Assembly: GCA_001986395.2 (NCBI GenBank) | Contig: MQVO02000029.1 | Location: 186,001-250,000, forward strand | Direction of reading: 5' to 3' | Origin: Irpex lacteus | Lineage: Eukaryota; Basidiomycota; Agaricomycetes; Polyporales; Irpicaceae | DNA length: 64,000 bases | Part shown: positions 48,488 to 61,953 of the stretch, piece by piece | How positions within the stretch are numbered: the stretch's first letter is position 1 | How the letters are laid out: each line of letters begins with the position of its first letter | Program-made: the position numbers and the translations under genes | Notes under the pieces: model-generated | The model's input: only the letters and a program-made list of their open reading frames with translations | What the model was told of the DNA's origin: nothing | Database searches by the model: none

Positions 48488-49897
48488 TCCTGGTTCTTCT
48501 ATCACGCTTTTCGTACTCCGTACTTCCCTGTGGCCATAATCTATGCGCACTGACGCTTTCACCACAACACTTGGTGCAAAAGCCTTTGCGACAGCAACGT
48601 GACATATGCGGACAAGACGTACTATATCCCCAAGCCAATAGAACCTTCACGTCCGTTGCCTTAGCTTGAGGATCTCGTACAGCTTTGAGTTGAGAAAGTA
48701 ACCCCTTACAGCCGTCGCATAGGTCGAAGGCGAGAGCAAGGTAGTATGGTGTGCACCGGATTGCTCGTAGAGAAATGAATGAAGCACGTATTGAGCAAGC
48801 TCATCACGACATTTACGTTGAGTGAAGTGAACCCGATGGAATAATCATCGTCAACGGGGATGGTTATTGGTACGACTTGCACTACTGATGATGCGCGCTG
48901 TACCGCAGACTCATGATATATTCCTTCGAACAGCTTTTTCCTTCCTCAATAAGCCTCACTGTTGTCATTGGAATCCGTCGAACGACTGGACGGGACCATG
49001 AGTTTCTTCCAGATGCCAATGTTGTTGACAATCATTTCCTTGGATTTTCTCGCTCTGTTTTCCTACGTAATTTTGTGTACGATAACTCGGACACATTCTG
49101 CTGAATGACTTTTGGCGCACATGATAGTAAACCGAGATCATAGATGGTGAAGAGGAACGGGGCTTTTCGGCAGAAGTCAACACACCCCATTACTGAATAT
49201 GGGCATTGTCATCTTTGTGGCGTGTTCGTCAGAGTCGGCCATTCTCGAATCCTAAGAGCGAGGAAGCAGATACAAATGCCGAGCAGAAACATAGGTTCGG
49301 CGAATGCGCTCACCAGGCGCAAGTCAGGATATGCATGTCAATAAATCGTTTATGCCGGATTCGCGCTGAGTCGATGATGCGCAATCTTTCGTCGCGGCAC
49401 ATACTTAGACAGAGGCATCAGACTTGTATGCATCTTGGAATCGCTACTTAAGTCCTGACTTGTGTGGTCACCAGAACTAGTCAGAACAAATACGGGAGGA
49501 TGAGACTGATGTTATTCGCTTGCTGAGCCGACAGCGTACCTCTGTTGCGGACAGAATCGCAGTGAGGTGAGCTTTGATCGGTGTGGTTGCGACCCGCGCG
49601 TCGATGGGATGGCCGCAATGCTTGGACATCAAATCATGTACCAAGGCATGTTTCATACTAAATTCATAGGAACACTGTCATCATCCTAGAAACAGGACAT
49701 TACGGCTGCACCTAGCGCCCACCACCCTATCACCCAACCACTCACAGGTTGCAGACGGCGTCAGCCTTCCGGCCAGCGCGATCGGCGGAATGTCTAGGAA
49801 AGGGAATGCCGCGTCACCGTCCGCCGATATAGTCAGTCCAGATATAAGTGTGAGGAAATGTACACGTTCTTAATACCCTCCCTCTACCAACGACACC
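48488..49897. other. Intergenic, 1.4 kb
   Basis: No supported gene on either strand. Open frames (for example 48965-49183 minus, 49206-49451 plus) contain no recognisable protein and do not chain through plausible introns. The region upstream of 49898 presumably contains the promoter of the next gene. Decayed coding sequence cannot be excluded. Confidence 0.45.
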
Positions 49898-50910
49898 ATG
49901 TCCTCTCTAAGAAACCGCTTCAGCTTTGGCAGGCCAAAGGATGGAACTACAGCCCGTTTCACAGAGAACAAACCCACCCGTTCGTCGAGCTTGCCAACTC
50001 TCTCGTTTCCAAAGAGGATATTCAGCCTTGCCAGAAGCAACTCCTTGGGAAAATACAAGCCTGAGCCTCACCCAAGGAGGGGAATTGACGATGCGGATCG
50101 CGTATGTTCTCGTGAAGGAGATTCGCTGAATAGAACAGGAGACAGGGACAAGAGCGTAAGTATCACGAATCACAGAATAACAGTAGTTCTCACTCTTTTT
50201 CTGACTGCATCTGCATGTAGTCCTCTCAACATGTCCATTCTACGGACGCACACGCAGATCAGTATCCAACTGCCTCCTCTCGAAACCAAACGCGTATCGC
50301 TAGTCCCGCAGAAATCCAACGCGATGACCTCCTGGGTGCAGACGAAGGCACTCCTGAGCCAACAGGTTCTCTGGAGGATCTTGATGAGCGGGGTAACATC
50401 AAACCCGTCGAGTTTTCCCCGATCGACGAGGCTGTTATTTCGATGCTACAGGAACTGGACGACAATATGTTGGATTCGACACCTCGTCTCGGAACTACGG
50501 AGGAATCGTTGCTCGAAACCATATACGAAGAGCCTGACTGTGACGAATCGTTACGTCCATCTACCCCCGAATCGAGATTATCTTCAAGCGCCGCCAGCTC
50601 TACCACAGTCGCGGAAATTCCTCCGTCGGTGTCTCCCCCGGGAGAGACACAGCAGGAGGACAACATTGACGGAGCCGAAGAGACGCTTCCTATTCATTCT
50701 TCTCCCTTGACCTTCCATGAGATGCAGGCCGCTGTAAACGAGTGGGAAGAAAAGAAAAGTCGTCACAGGAAGTCATACTCAGCTACTCTTCCACCTTCGC
50801 CGGTACGATCCGTTGGTTTTCACTCTTATGCACCTCCTTATGCAATTCACCTTCAGACAGAGAATTTGGAGGTGCAGCTCCAGCCGTTCGACTACGACGA
50901 CCTTGACTGA
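49898..50910 (+). CDS. Small Ser/Glu-rich disordered protein, unknown
   Basis: Two exons (49898-50155 and 50221-50910) give 315 residues. The N-terminus MSSLRNRFSFGRPKDGTTAR is basic, with RSSSLPTLSFPKRIFSLARS. The middle is acidic and Ser/Thr-rich with a possible short helix (IDEAVISMLQELDDNMLD) and the repeated-looking EESLLETIYEEPDCDESL. A helical segment LTFHEMQAAVNEWEEKKSRH precedes a basic patch (RHRKSYSATLPPSPVRSVGF) and an acidic end PFDYDDLD. I recognise no family. It converges on the CDK gene with only 142 bp between stop codons, so the 3' UTRs probably overlap. Reality as a gene rests on the clean splice and coherent composition. Confidence 0.65.
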
Positions 50911-51052
50911 TCTGGCGAGGGCTTGACACGTCAGTACTCAATGACGGCGATGAATTTGGAGAGATGATGGGGGCGTGCTTGTAGTTATATATACCATACG
51001 TTGCTCGTCCATATGTCTTGTAGCAACTCATGTATCAGTATTACGGATGTAA

Positions 51053-52596
<1,544 letters not shown>

Positions 52597-52871
52597 GAAC
52601 AAGGGCAAGTAAATGGTCACGGTAGAGTGAAAGGTGCAATATACGATTAGCGCCGTGAACCAGAACTTTAGTATCCCAATCGCACGAGGCAGTAATGGCA
52701 GCTTACTGGAACTGGACTTGAACTGAACACATGGATATATTGAACAGTAAATCATCTCCAACTACAGATCAAAGATAGACATAGATCATTATATAATTAT
52801 ACAAACAACACACAGCGAACGATAGCAGCACACGACGACTGAGAACTTGGAAAGAAAAGGGTCCTAGATTC

Positions 52872-55800
52872 TTAGGGAACGGGTTCTACGCGAACGAGAC
52901 TGACAAGTTCTGAGAACACCAAGTCGTCCACGTCCTTCTGCACCATGAGTCCCCACGTAATCTCCTCCTGATATCCGCTGAGAAGACCCATACCCTTCTC
53001 GATCCGACTCTCTCCGTGCTCCCCGTAACCCATTCCGAACGCGAGAGTCGGCATCGAAGCCGTGGAGTTATCGAAAGAGTCTCCAGCATCGTCTACGAGC
53101 TTGAGAGTTTCGACAGCTCTTCGTAAGGCGACCGCAAAAGCCGCCCGCTGGTCTGGATGGGTGTAAATCGACAGTCTCCTTATTAACCGCAAGAAAATCT
53201 TCGTGAATGAGAGCTGCCTATCGGTTTTCATACGTTTCTTGATGGGAGGAGGCGCAAAGAAGGCGATGGAGTAAAGAGCCATGAGGACCCGTTCGATGTA
53301 AGCCAACCACTCTCCGCGAGCGGCCACTTGGAAATCGCTGTTTTCTAGAGGTAAACGGTGCACCAAGGCTTCGACGGCTGACCATAACCACTCCTGAGGT
53401 ATAGACTTGCATAGGGTGAGGCGATTGTCGTCGCTGAGGCTTATACGAGTGAACACCTCCAAGCCTGAATCAGGCAAGGACGGAGGCTTTGCGTTTTGGA
53501 TGTGGGTGGGAACACCTGTGAGAAGGACACAGGCATAGGGTCCTACCGCCTCGGAGGCATCACCAAAACATGAGAACAGCAGTTCGTAGGCACGCCTAGC
53601 TCGTCTTGATTCCGCCGTGGACGGTGACGCAGGCTTCGAAGCTAACCGCACAGTAGCAGCGATATTAGCAAGGATTTGAACACGTCCTTGCGGACGGTGA
53701 TGAGATCATTTAGAGATAGCGATGGGGAGAGAGGTTCGAAGGTGCCATCAAGAGACGGCCGCTTGAGAGCGGAGAGTCGCAATAAGACGTCAGTAGTCTG
53801 TCGTGTCTTGCCAAGTAGTCATGATTCTCACTCGATAAGGAGAGATTGCGTATGATGTTTGTTATGGCCAGTATGACGTCTCCTGGCCGCTGCTGCGGGC
53901 CCGCACTGGGATCCTTGAGGCCTTGCTTTGGCTTAAGGCTGGAGAACGGGTTGTTACTCTCCTCTTGTAGGAAGTTCAATAGGTCACGATTTGTGGTCAT
54001 CGCCGTATCAGGATGGTCATCTTCCCCACCATCCTCAGCACCGGAAAACGCGACTTCTTCAAGCAGGTCAACGGCTTCCTCAAATAGGTCCGGTGCCTGA
54101 GAAACGAGAAAGTAGCCGTCCTTTATACGCAGTAGAGAGAGGATTGTGAACGTCGTCAACGCATACGAGAGTTCAATGGATATCCTCGAACGTAGTGACA
54201 TTGTCAGCGCCTCTATGTCCACGGTCCCCCATTCGCTAAGGTCTCGCAATGGCCTCTGCGATGCGTGAGCGAATTCTTGCTGAATGGCATCAAGGTCCCG
54301 ACCTCCAGCAGTCGTCACTTCGCGTGCGTAAGGAACGTAAGATATCTTTCGCCGTGAAGGTTGACGAAGTCTGGCGGAGGCATTCATGGCAGCGTTTTGA
54401 CCATTTGCTCCCGCCTGCATAGCCTAATAAAGGAGTGAGTTTGAGCAAATACAAATGGGAACCTTGTTTGACGCACATTACGCGGGTCAGAAGAATCTCC
54501 TGTGAAGAGTGCAAAACAGTCATCAGAATCCGACTCCAGAAGGAAGTTTTGGTTCGCATTACCTATCTTCTGCCTCGCACGCTTCATGTTGAGATCTTCA
54601 AGATCCTCGACCTTGCGCTTGCGACCGTCCGCTTCCACTATCTCAACCGGGCCAGTCGATCCAGAGGCTGTCATAGGCAAATTAATACCGTCCAGGTTCG
54701 TCATATCCATAGAACCTAGCCCACGCATATCAGGTGTTCCGTTCATCCCACCCACTGGCAGCTGAGAGCCTTGGGGCGCCTGAGGTAATCCTTGAGAACC
54801 AGCAAATTGCATCCCGCTGATGCCACCGAGAGGTGTATCTGTCGGCTGTAAAGCGTTGCCTGCCGTAGGCTGCACCATCATCCCTGAGCCACTATTCCCA
54901 TTCATAGCTGGCAAGGTGCCCACCGGCGGAAATGTCCCAGACATGGGTCCCATGGACGGTCTCGGTGGTCCTCCACCGGGCATAGGCATGCCCCCCTGTG
55001 CTCGGCCCTGCTGAAGGGCCCGTTGCTGCTGCTCACGCGCCATATTCTTTCTGTACGCGTCTTCAAAGGGGCCAATGATGTTGTTGTAGTAGTGACGCAG
55101 AGCAACGGCGGTTGCCTGAGGTTGCCCGTTTGACTGCATGAACTGCTCCGGTAGGTCAAAGGGGTGAAGCATCGACGGCCATAGGCCTTGCTCGTTGACC
55201 TGCCATACGACCGGTGTTCGGTATTTGATGAATGATAAAGGTAAAGATAGGCTGAATACACGTACCTTTGCGCTGCCACCAGCCTGCTGTACTACTGCCC
55301 ACAACCTGAACAAGTCAACATCCCTGCTAGCCAGACGGACAATTCCCAGATCGGAACCGGACACGTCGAGGGTTCTCCACGGTGAGTTTGAAGGGTCGTA
55401 CGTGGGTGGATAGGGGATACCTGTTAGCTGTGGCGGAAGCGGCATGCCGCGCTGCAGCATGACATTGCCGAGGCCATGGAGAAAGCTTCGTTTGCGTTGT
55501 TGAACTGCTATTTGCTGCTGTTGTGGATGTTGAGCAGGGTTCATGTTGTGAGGCTGCGGCGCAGTCAGCAACGGCGCAGACGACGAGCAAGAGAAGAAAG
55601 ACGATTACAATGAGGCGGGGCCGCTCCCTGGGACTTGTTGGAAGGAATGGCTGGCTGTTGGTTCTGCACCAAGAGAGGAATCACTGGCAGAACGGGGCAT
55701 TTGATGCGTCGATAATCCTCCGAAATAAGACGCCGAGGTCACTCCGCCAGGCGCAGAACGGTTCCCTGCTTTTGCGATGCTTGTCGCCTGCAACGCCGCC

Positions 55801-55968
55801 ATCTGCTTTGCGGTCAACGGGTCGAGGTTGTTGAACGGCAGCGAGCCATCGGGCGTGCCAGGCTGGGGTGTCGAGGGGCTAAACGGTGCGTGCTGGCTGC
55901 TTGAGCGCGAAACGGGATAAGTGTCGGATACAAGTCGCCACAAGCGTAGAGAAACACACGCACAGCAT
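52872..55968 (-). CDS. SWI1: SWI/SNF chromatin-remodelling subunit with ARID domain (Swi1-like), three frame breaks
   Basis: Proposed exons are 55964-55968, 55609-55896, 55266-55553, 54563-55199, 54477-54499 and 52872-54423. With three missing bases restored they give 931 residues. The ARID DNA-binding domain reads SFLHGLGNVMLQRGMPLPPQ, DLGIVRLASRDVDLFRLWAV, GGSAKVNEQGLWPSMLHPFD and AVALRHYYNNIIGPFEDAYR. Gln- and Gly/Met/Pro-rich activator-like sequence follows, then an Armadillo-like helical C-terminus (RDLSEWGTVDIEALTMSLRS, AITNIIRNLSLSSENHDYLA). Swi1/ARID1 recruits SWI/SNF to promoters. The start is tentative: ATG CT spliced to CCAGCACGC gives MLQHAPFSPSTP; otherwise Met at 55802. Frame breaks lie near 55620, 53790 and 53675. 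Confidence 0.83.
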
Positions 55969-56134
55969 GACTGCTTGTTTCTCGTCGCCTGACCGTGGCC
56001 AGCTACTCCTGTTTCTCTACAGCTCTCTTCAGCGTCCAGTGCGAGGGGCAACGACCTCGCCGCTTGACTCAGCGATCCTAGGCGCCAAAACTGTATAGGC
56101 TAAAGGGGCAGATCAGCCTCCCTCACTCACGACC
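55969..56134. promoter_or_regulatory. About 166-bp divergent promoter, SWI1 / DUF1764
   Basis: The proposed SWI1 start (55968, minus) and the DUF1764 start (56135, plus) are 166 bp apart. The interval is GC-rich with no TATA box seen. Confidence 0.5.
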
Positions 56135-56756
56135 ATGGCCAAGTCAGAAATAGACGATATCTTTGCCTCCAAGGGGAACGTGAACCCGTCGCAGCCTCGT
56201 CCTCTTCGAAAACACCTGAGAACCGAGACAAGGCGACAAAAAAGTCGTCCAAGAAGAAGCGCAAGCGGGAGGCAGCCCAGGAGGTCAAAGACACAAATGA
56301 TGCTGAGGAGCACGAAAGGCCGGTCAAGCGCAAGGTTCCCGAAACCGTCGTAGATCCATCTATTTCGCTCTCTGCACCCGTGAAGCAGAAGAAATCTGCT
56401 GCTCCCGAGAAACGCGAGGGCGCCGTGAAGAAGCCGAAAAAGAAGGGTGACAAGGAGGACGAAGAGAGATTCAAGGATTCAAGGGGAACGGGCCCAAGTG
56501 CGTTTATCTTTCTATCTATGTCCGCTTACCTTGATTACGATATACGTCATTCAGGACGGAAGACAGAAGAAGGTTTCCTAATATTCAAAGAGGACGAGCT
56601 CGGCATTTCTGGCGAAGGCGGAGGTAAGAGCCTCTTCATGTACCCAATCGCTCACCGAGCATCTACTAGACACCCCTCTATGCCCTTTCGATTGCCAGTG
56701 CTGTAAGTCTTTGTGGCTTGTTGCTCTTCATCTGCTGATCTCGGATAGGTTTCTGA
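56135..56756 (+). CDS. DUF1764 family protein
   Basis: Four exons: 56135-56497, 56555-56623, 56670-56702, 56749-56756. The start MAKSEIDDIFASKG and the end GPRRKTEEGFLIFKEDELGI, then GGDTPLCPFDCQCCF, are the two diagnostic ends of the eukaryotic DUF1764 family. Between them lies a Lys-rich low-complexity stretch (KKSSKKKRKREAAQE, VKKPKKKGDKEDEE), suggesting nucleolar localisation (inference). The frame changes once in the CCC at 56185-56187, where one base seems to be missing (NPVAASSSSKTPE continues in the other frame). With it the protein is 157 residues. The last coding exon is only 8 nt. The function is unknown family-wide. Confidence 0.88.
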
Positions 56757-57211
56757 GCGTGTATTCCTGGTTGGGAGATATACGCCTGAACTTATCTCAG
56801 GCCGAGTCCTGAGGCATGCCATGACGCACATCCGATGAAGCTATCTGGATTGCTTCGGCCATTCGGAGGCTACTTCACCTCGGTACTGAACACGAGTGTT
56901 TAGGTGCGGTGGTGATCTCGCGGAGAGCGCCGTCTTATATTCTCTATCTCCCTCGTTCACAAGCTGCCTTCGGTTGCCTGTACTTTGAGACCTTGATCGT
57001 AATTCGGATTACTGAGAATTACTCAGGAATTGGAATGCATGTCAGAGAGCGATAAGTATTCAGGAGCCTGTACATGATCATCATGTAAGTATATTATATC
57101 TGGATTGCAATGCCATACTATAAGGTTCTATTTGATTTATTCCTGCGAATCGTGTAAGCTCCCTGTGGCCTCTCAGTTCATCGACGTACGCCAAACTTAC
57201 GCCTATGAGCC

Positions 57212-57275
57212 AAACGTCGATACCTTGACTTACTGAAGCCAGGCATATTGAGCAGACGCTGTACCAGCTGGGCTA
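57212..57275 (-). other. tRNA-like A box and B box (possible tRNA relic or tRNA-derived element)
   Basis: On the minus strand TAGCCCAGCTGGT (57275-57263) matches the A-box consensus TRGCNNAGYNGG exactly. About 40 nt later GGTATCGACGTTT (57224-57212) resembles a B box with T-arm CAAGG/TATCGAC/GTTTG. The acceptor and D stems do not pair well, so a functional tRNA is unlikely. Confidence 0.3.
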
Positions 57276-57433
57276 CTGCTACTCGACATTCCGCAAGCGC
57301 CTATAAAGTGACGCGTCGAAAAATTGCGACACGACTGGTCTTTTCTCTTCCTACCACCAGCACTCGATTACCACTTGACGTCCTCATCTCCCTCTACGAA
57401 ACGAGGCGGTCTTCTAGTCTCTGGTGGCTATAT

Positions 57434-57481
57434 GCTGGTACACAATATCCTGGTTTCGTAAGTTTGATATTGTGTACCAGC
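57434..57481. repeat. Perfect 16-bp inverted repeat, 16-nt loop
   Basis: GCTGGTACACAATATC (57434-57449) and its exact reverse complement GATATTGTGTACCAGC (57466-57481) flank a 16-nt spacer. The transcript of either strand would form a stable hairpin. It is not followed by a T run and sits far from any gene end. Confidence 0.8.
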
Positions 57482-58283
57482 GTGTTGCCTGTCGCGCTTG
57501 AATATACGAGGACCGATATTTCTCAACATCTGCCCTGCCGACATACTTCATTGCATTGCTCTGGCGTATCTGTCTTCAAATGCAGTTCTTAGGCCTATTC
57601 GCCATATTCAGGCTCTTTCGAAGCCTCACGTACCCATCCTATGGTTCTGTGAGGTCAATATGTAGCCAAGAGAAACTTTCTCCTCATTTCACTCTTTCTG
57701 GGCTTCTTCGACTTGGAACGGGAATATTTGTGCAATACGCACGTGGAGAATACATATTTTAGGCATTATGCAGTTGTTTGTGTAGAGGTGCGTGTCAACG
57801 CGTGTACCTTTATAGCTTTGACTCACTTTTGTCTTAGTTGCACTGCTTAGGAATACACTGCTTACTTGGATGACAATCGCTTCTTCTTGTGAGCCGCAAC
57901 GTGCGATTGGCGAAAAGCACCCTGGATAATCGGCATGCAGTGGTTGTTTCAGGTCAAAATTTCGCCTAGAGTCATTCGTCTGCGCCTTTGTCAGACTGAC
58001 TGCGCGTGTTCCTGCGCTTTCCGGTCGTATGTAACGTATATCTTAGGTGCACATTTCTGTATCGCTTGGCCAGCTTTGCAATGCAACTTGTTTCCCAATA
58101 TTTGCCTACGCAATGCCGGTATGTCCGTAGGAAGCGCCACACTCTTGTCTTCGTAAGATCTTTGAGCGTCTGCGTCTGGCTCCTGCGCAACTTGAAGCGG
58201 TGTTCGCAGTCTGCGCATCATCATGTATATCGCCAAATTAGCCTCCGTGTTCTGCCCACAAACCTCTCCTCCAAACCACCAGC

Positions 58284-60289
58284 ATGTCTGCAGAACCACC
58301 TCCAACTTATTCCCCAATCTCGGGGAGGGTCTCGCTGAAGCTGCAGCGCACACTGAGCCACAGATCCTGATAGTGCCACATTCGAACGGTGCAGGCTTCC
58401 AGAAAGGATATCTTGGTGCAGACGACGAGCACGCTGCGATCGAAGGAGAGCTGCAGATCAAGGGTGTCAGTGACAGACCATGGGGTCGAGTGTACGTCTA
58501 ATCATCTGTCACTATCTGTCTATAGCCATGCTGATCTCCAGCACAGGACCATGACCTTGCGCACAACAGAGAAGGTCAATAATTCCGAGGTTGAGCTCGC
58601 ATCGACAGAAATTACGCTTTTCTCTGCTCTCTCAACATCGGCTGTGACAGAGCCATTGCCGTCTGTTTATCCGTTTTCCATTCCCTTGCAACCGGACACA
58701 CCGCAATGCGTCCATACCCCTTGGTCATCTGTATCACATACCCTCACAGCAACATCACATCCTGTCGATCCCAGCCAACCGAGTATCTCACATGTCGTGA
58801 CTGTGCACACGCGCAGGTACACATCACACTCGCACGTTCTCTCGACGATGCCGGAAACGAAGAGCTTCGATGATCCCACCCATGTCGAGGTACAGGTCCC
58901 CCGCACGACGTTCCGGACAGGCGAGCCCATTCCTCTATATCTCACTATCCCGCCACCGCGCAGAGAGTTGGTCCTCGACGAAGGCATACGTCTGCGCAAT
59001 GTCCGTGCAGAGTTTATTCGCACCGTTTCCACTCACGAAGGCACTGCGGCTACACAGCCTGCTGATCAAGATGCGGGCGCGTCGCAGGCTTCATCCTCAT
59101 CTGCTGTATTGAAATCTGCCAGAGGTCCGACCTCGGAGTCGTGGATATGCGTCTCACATTGGCGTGCCAGGAGGCGGAGAAGTCATCGCTGTCTCTGGGG
59201 CAACAGCTCGGCTCCATCCTTCAGATACCGTTCGTCTGCGGCTGGTGCTGCATCCAGGATGGAAGAGCCCATCCCACTTCGGATGGCCCATCAAGTGACC
59301 GCGCCTCTGATACCGTTGTAGAAAGCGGCTCACAATGTGCTACCATCTCGCAAGCAACGTTGTTCCACGACGTGACCTTCCAAATATGCGTACATGTTAC
59401 GTTTATGCATATGAGCAGTCACACAGAGCGCGTATGCACCATCACAATACCGGTCGTTGTCCTGCCCCTCGCAGCCACTCTCCCTCAAGTTGAGGACGAT
59501 ATCGAAACAGCATATCACAAGAAGCACGATCGCCCGCCCACCCATACAAATAGGGAGGAAGAGAGCGATGTGCCTGGGTACTCTCTGGAGAGGCTGGTCC
59601 CAGCTTTTCACATGCGCCTCCCCCATTCGAGGAGCGCGAAGCCCCTCCACCTTTCTTCCCCGCCGAACCGGAAGCGTCCAGTTCTCGATTGCCTACATTC
59701 CTCGAGTCCGAAGCGGAAATTTACGTTCCTGAGCCTCACGACGCTCCCGCGGAACTTGAGCCACCTGAGCTAGTATTCGAAGGGGAAGGGTCTCTGTTTG
59801 GCTTCCCGCTCTCTGAGCAATTCGATGGTTACCAAGTCTTCTCTGAGCAGGAACGAGCAGGACCCCGCCTCCAACACTCGAGATGGCCACCCTGGATCCG
59901 GATGTCACTAGCCTGGCGACCATGGACAGGAACGCTGCGCTCAACGCTCTTGAGCTCGCTCTGGAGCAGCATCACGAAAACAACAGTGATTCTGACCATC
60001 CTCCTCCTCCCCCACCCATGGACGATCCCTCAGACCCTCCACCCTCCATAGACTCCGATTTCCGTACTCCAGGCTCCCATCATGTCCCCTCCTCTCCCCC
60101 ACCACATTCAGCCCTGCCTTCACTGCGCAAGACAGCTCTACTAGTCCACCCGTTGTGGCTCCTGATGCATCTCACGGACACGCTCCACCTCCTTATCGCG
60201 TTCCAGACGATCACGAATCTGGTCATGATGACGACGACCATATCACTCACCCGCCTCCCTACGTAGATCTCGTGTTGAACAATGCCTAG
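58284..60289 (+). CDS. Alpha-arrestin with PPxY motifs, frame repeatedly broken
   Basis: Starts MSAEPPPTYSPIS at 58284 and ends PPPYVDLVLNNA at 60289. An intron near 58497-58547 joins GVSDRPWGRV to TMTLRTTEKVNNSEVELAST. Arrestin-fold segments are TEPQILIVPHSNGAGFQKGY, PTHVEVQVPRTTFRTGEPIP, LYLTIPPPRRELVLDEGIRL, AVSGATARLHPSDTVRLRLV and CATISQATLFHDVTFQICVH. The tail has PPPYRV and PPPYVDL, the PPxY signals that recruit Rsp5/NEDD4 ubiquitin ligases. Such arrestins direct endocytosis of plasma-membrane transporters. The frame shifts near 58323, 59148, 59175, between 59265 and 59330, and near 59595, 59865 and 60130, nearly always as if one base were missing. This is the most damaged gene for its length, yet its conserved blocks are well kept. 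Confidence 0.82.
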
Positions 60290-60533
60290 GATAGACTCAT
60301 GTAATAGCGACGAGGTCGCTTCAAACCAGGAATTGTGTCCATATGTAATCATTCAGATGTAGTAAAAGCAAATACATGTACCAAGAGAGAAGGAAGGAGG
60401 AAAGGCATAAGTAACAGATAGGTAAGCTTGACAGAGGGCAGAGGGGCTGGGCGTAACGGTCGTGGGCGTTGAAAGGCCGACAGTGGGTGGAAGCGGTGGG
60501 TGTAGATACGGGAGCAAAGCAGTTGAATCGATA

Positions 60534-61620
60534 TCAGCAGTTGCAAGCATCTTTGCCCTTGGCGGCGTTCTCTTCCAAATTAACTCCGCCCTGTTGGCTA
60601 CCTGCCCCTGGTCGACCCCCTGCGCCCCCTGCACGACCTGCCCCACCGCGGGATGAAGCGAGGATTTGCTCGATAGGAATCTTCTTGGCTATATATCACA
60701 ATTAGCAAAGATCATCGAAAGTGTGTGTATGCTACGTACCAATTTCCGTAAAGATCTCCACGATACCCTCTCCCGTCTTTGCACTCGTCTCAAAGAACAG
60801 CAGACCAGCCTCTTCAGCATATGCCTCAGCCTCTTCTCTCGGCACCTGCCTCAAGCTTTCGGGCTGCTCGCCCGCAGCTTCACCTGGGGTGGCGGTCGCG
60901 TCGTCGGCCTCGTCTTCTGAGTCGGCTGCAGGGGTTGGTGAAGGAGCTGAGGCAGGTTGAACGAGATCGACCTTGTTTCCAGCGAGCGCGATAACGATAT
61001 TGGGGTTTGCTTGTCTTTGTAGCTCTTTCACCCATGTCTTCGCCTTCTCAAGACTAGACGCCTTTGTCACGTCGTAAACAACAACAGCGGCTTGAGCATT
61101 GCGGTAGTACATAGGCTGGTTGCATAGAATTAGATGGATAGAAAATGAATGACACAACAAAGTCTTGACGCACAGCAAGTGAGTGGAATCGCTCCTGTCC
61201 AGCAGTATCCCATATTTCGTAGCGCAGCACCCTGTCTTCCAATCGACACTTCTGTGTGAGGAAGGCTGCTCCAATCGTAGGCTCCTTGTTCGCCTGGAAT
61301 TCGTTGGAGACCTTTGATTGTGATGTATTCAGTATGTGACAACGTAGCTTGCAGAGGCTATACCCACGAAACGTAGGACAACTGATGACTTTCCTACTGC
61401 GGCTTCGCCTATGGACAGAACTCGTTAGTACAAGGTCAACCTATACACACTTCATTAAGATAAGATGAAGCTCTCAAAATAGAGAAATCCATGTGCCAAG
61501 AGACGGAACAGGACGAAAGTGCAATGGCGGTAATGATGGTTGCAGAATACGAAGCTTACCGAGTAGGACGAGTTTGACCTGGATAGACTTATCAGCAGAC
61601 GACCCGGATGCGTCGGCCAT
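60534..61620 (-). CDS. RAB5: Rab5-family small GTPase with insertion before G5
   Basis: Five exons give 256 residues: 61560-61620, 61368-61408, 61174-61311, 60740-61115, 60534-60688. Motifs are [20 protein letters not shown] (G1), [11 protein letters not shown] (switch I, Rab5-type), [20 protein letters not shown] (G3), GNKVDL (G4) and [14 protein letters not shown] (G5). The C-terminus AKGKDACNC carries two cysteines for geranylgeranylation. Rab5/Ypt5 controls early-endosome fusion. Between G4 and G5 lies an insertion of about 40 mostly acidic, Ala/Pro-rich residues ([19 protein letters not shown] and beyond), making the protein longer than the usual 215-220. The start [16 protein letters not shown] is close to the first beta strand. 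Frame intact. Confidence 0.93.
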
Positions 61621-61953
61621 GTTGTGTGATATCTAAGGGCGGTATGGATGGAGGGGATGTATGCGGTGTGGAGGAGGATGGTGAGAGTAGAGAGCAAGCG
61701 GCGTTCACGGGTGACGACAAGGAGGACTCCGACAACTCATCTCCGTTCGCCCGGTGTCACGCCGTGGCCTGCGCCGGGGTACCTGAGCTAACTTTCATTC
61801 TTTTCAGGCTTTGTTTGCACAACTACCTCTGATATGTGCCACACTTCAGACCACAAAGACAAATAGCCTGAACACGTTGTATTACCCGAATGTACGTGTA
61901 CGAAGACCCTACGCTTGAATTCCAGCGCTTAGCTGATACGGTTGCTGGTACTA
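61621..61953. other. Intergenic, 0.33 kb
   Basis: Promoter of the Rab5 gene and 3' UTR of the alginate-lyase-family gene, both on the minus strand. No coding signal. Confidence 0.5.

Larger units (their letters stand above)
56757..58283. other. Gene-free interval, 1.5 kb, with hairpin and tRNA-like promoter boxes
   Basis: No convincing protein gene on either strand. It contains a perfect 16-bp inverted repeat (57434-57481) and, on the minus strand, a match to the Pol III A box with a weaker B box (57212-57275). The remainder shows no repeats I can recognise. Confidence 0.5.

Noticed and set aside
57434..57481. Hairpin as a rho-independent terminator
   Set aside because: There is no T run after the stem, the genome is eukaryotic and no gene ends nearby.
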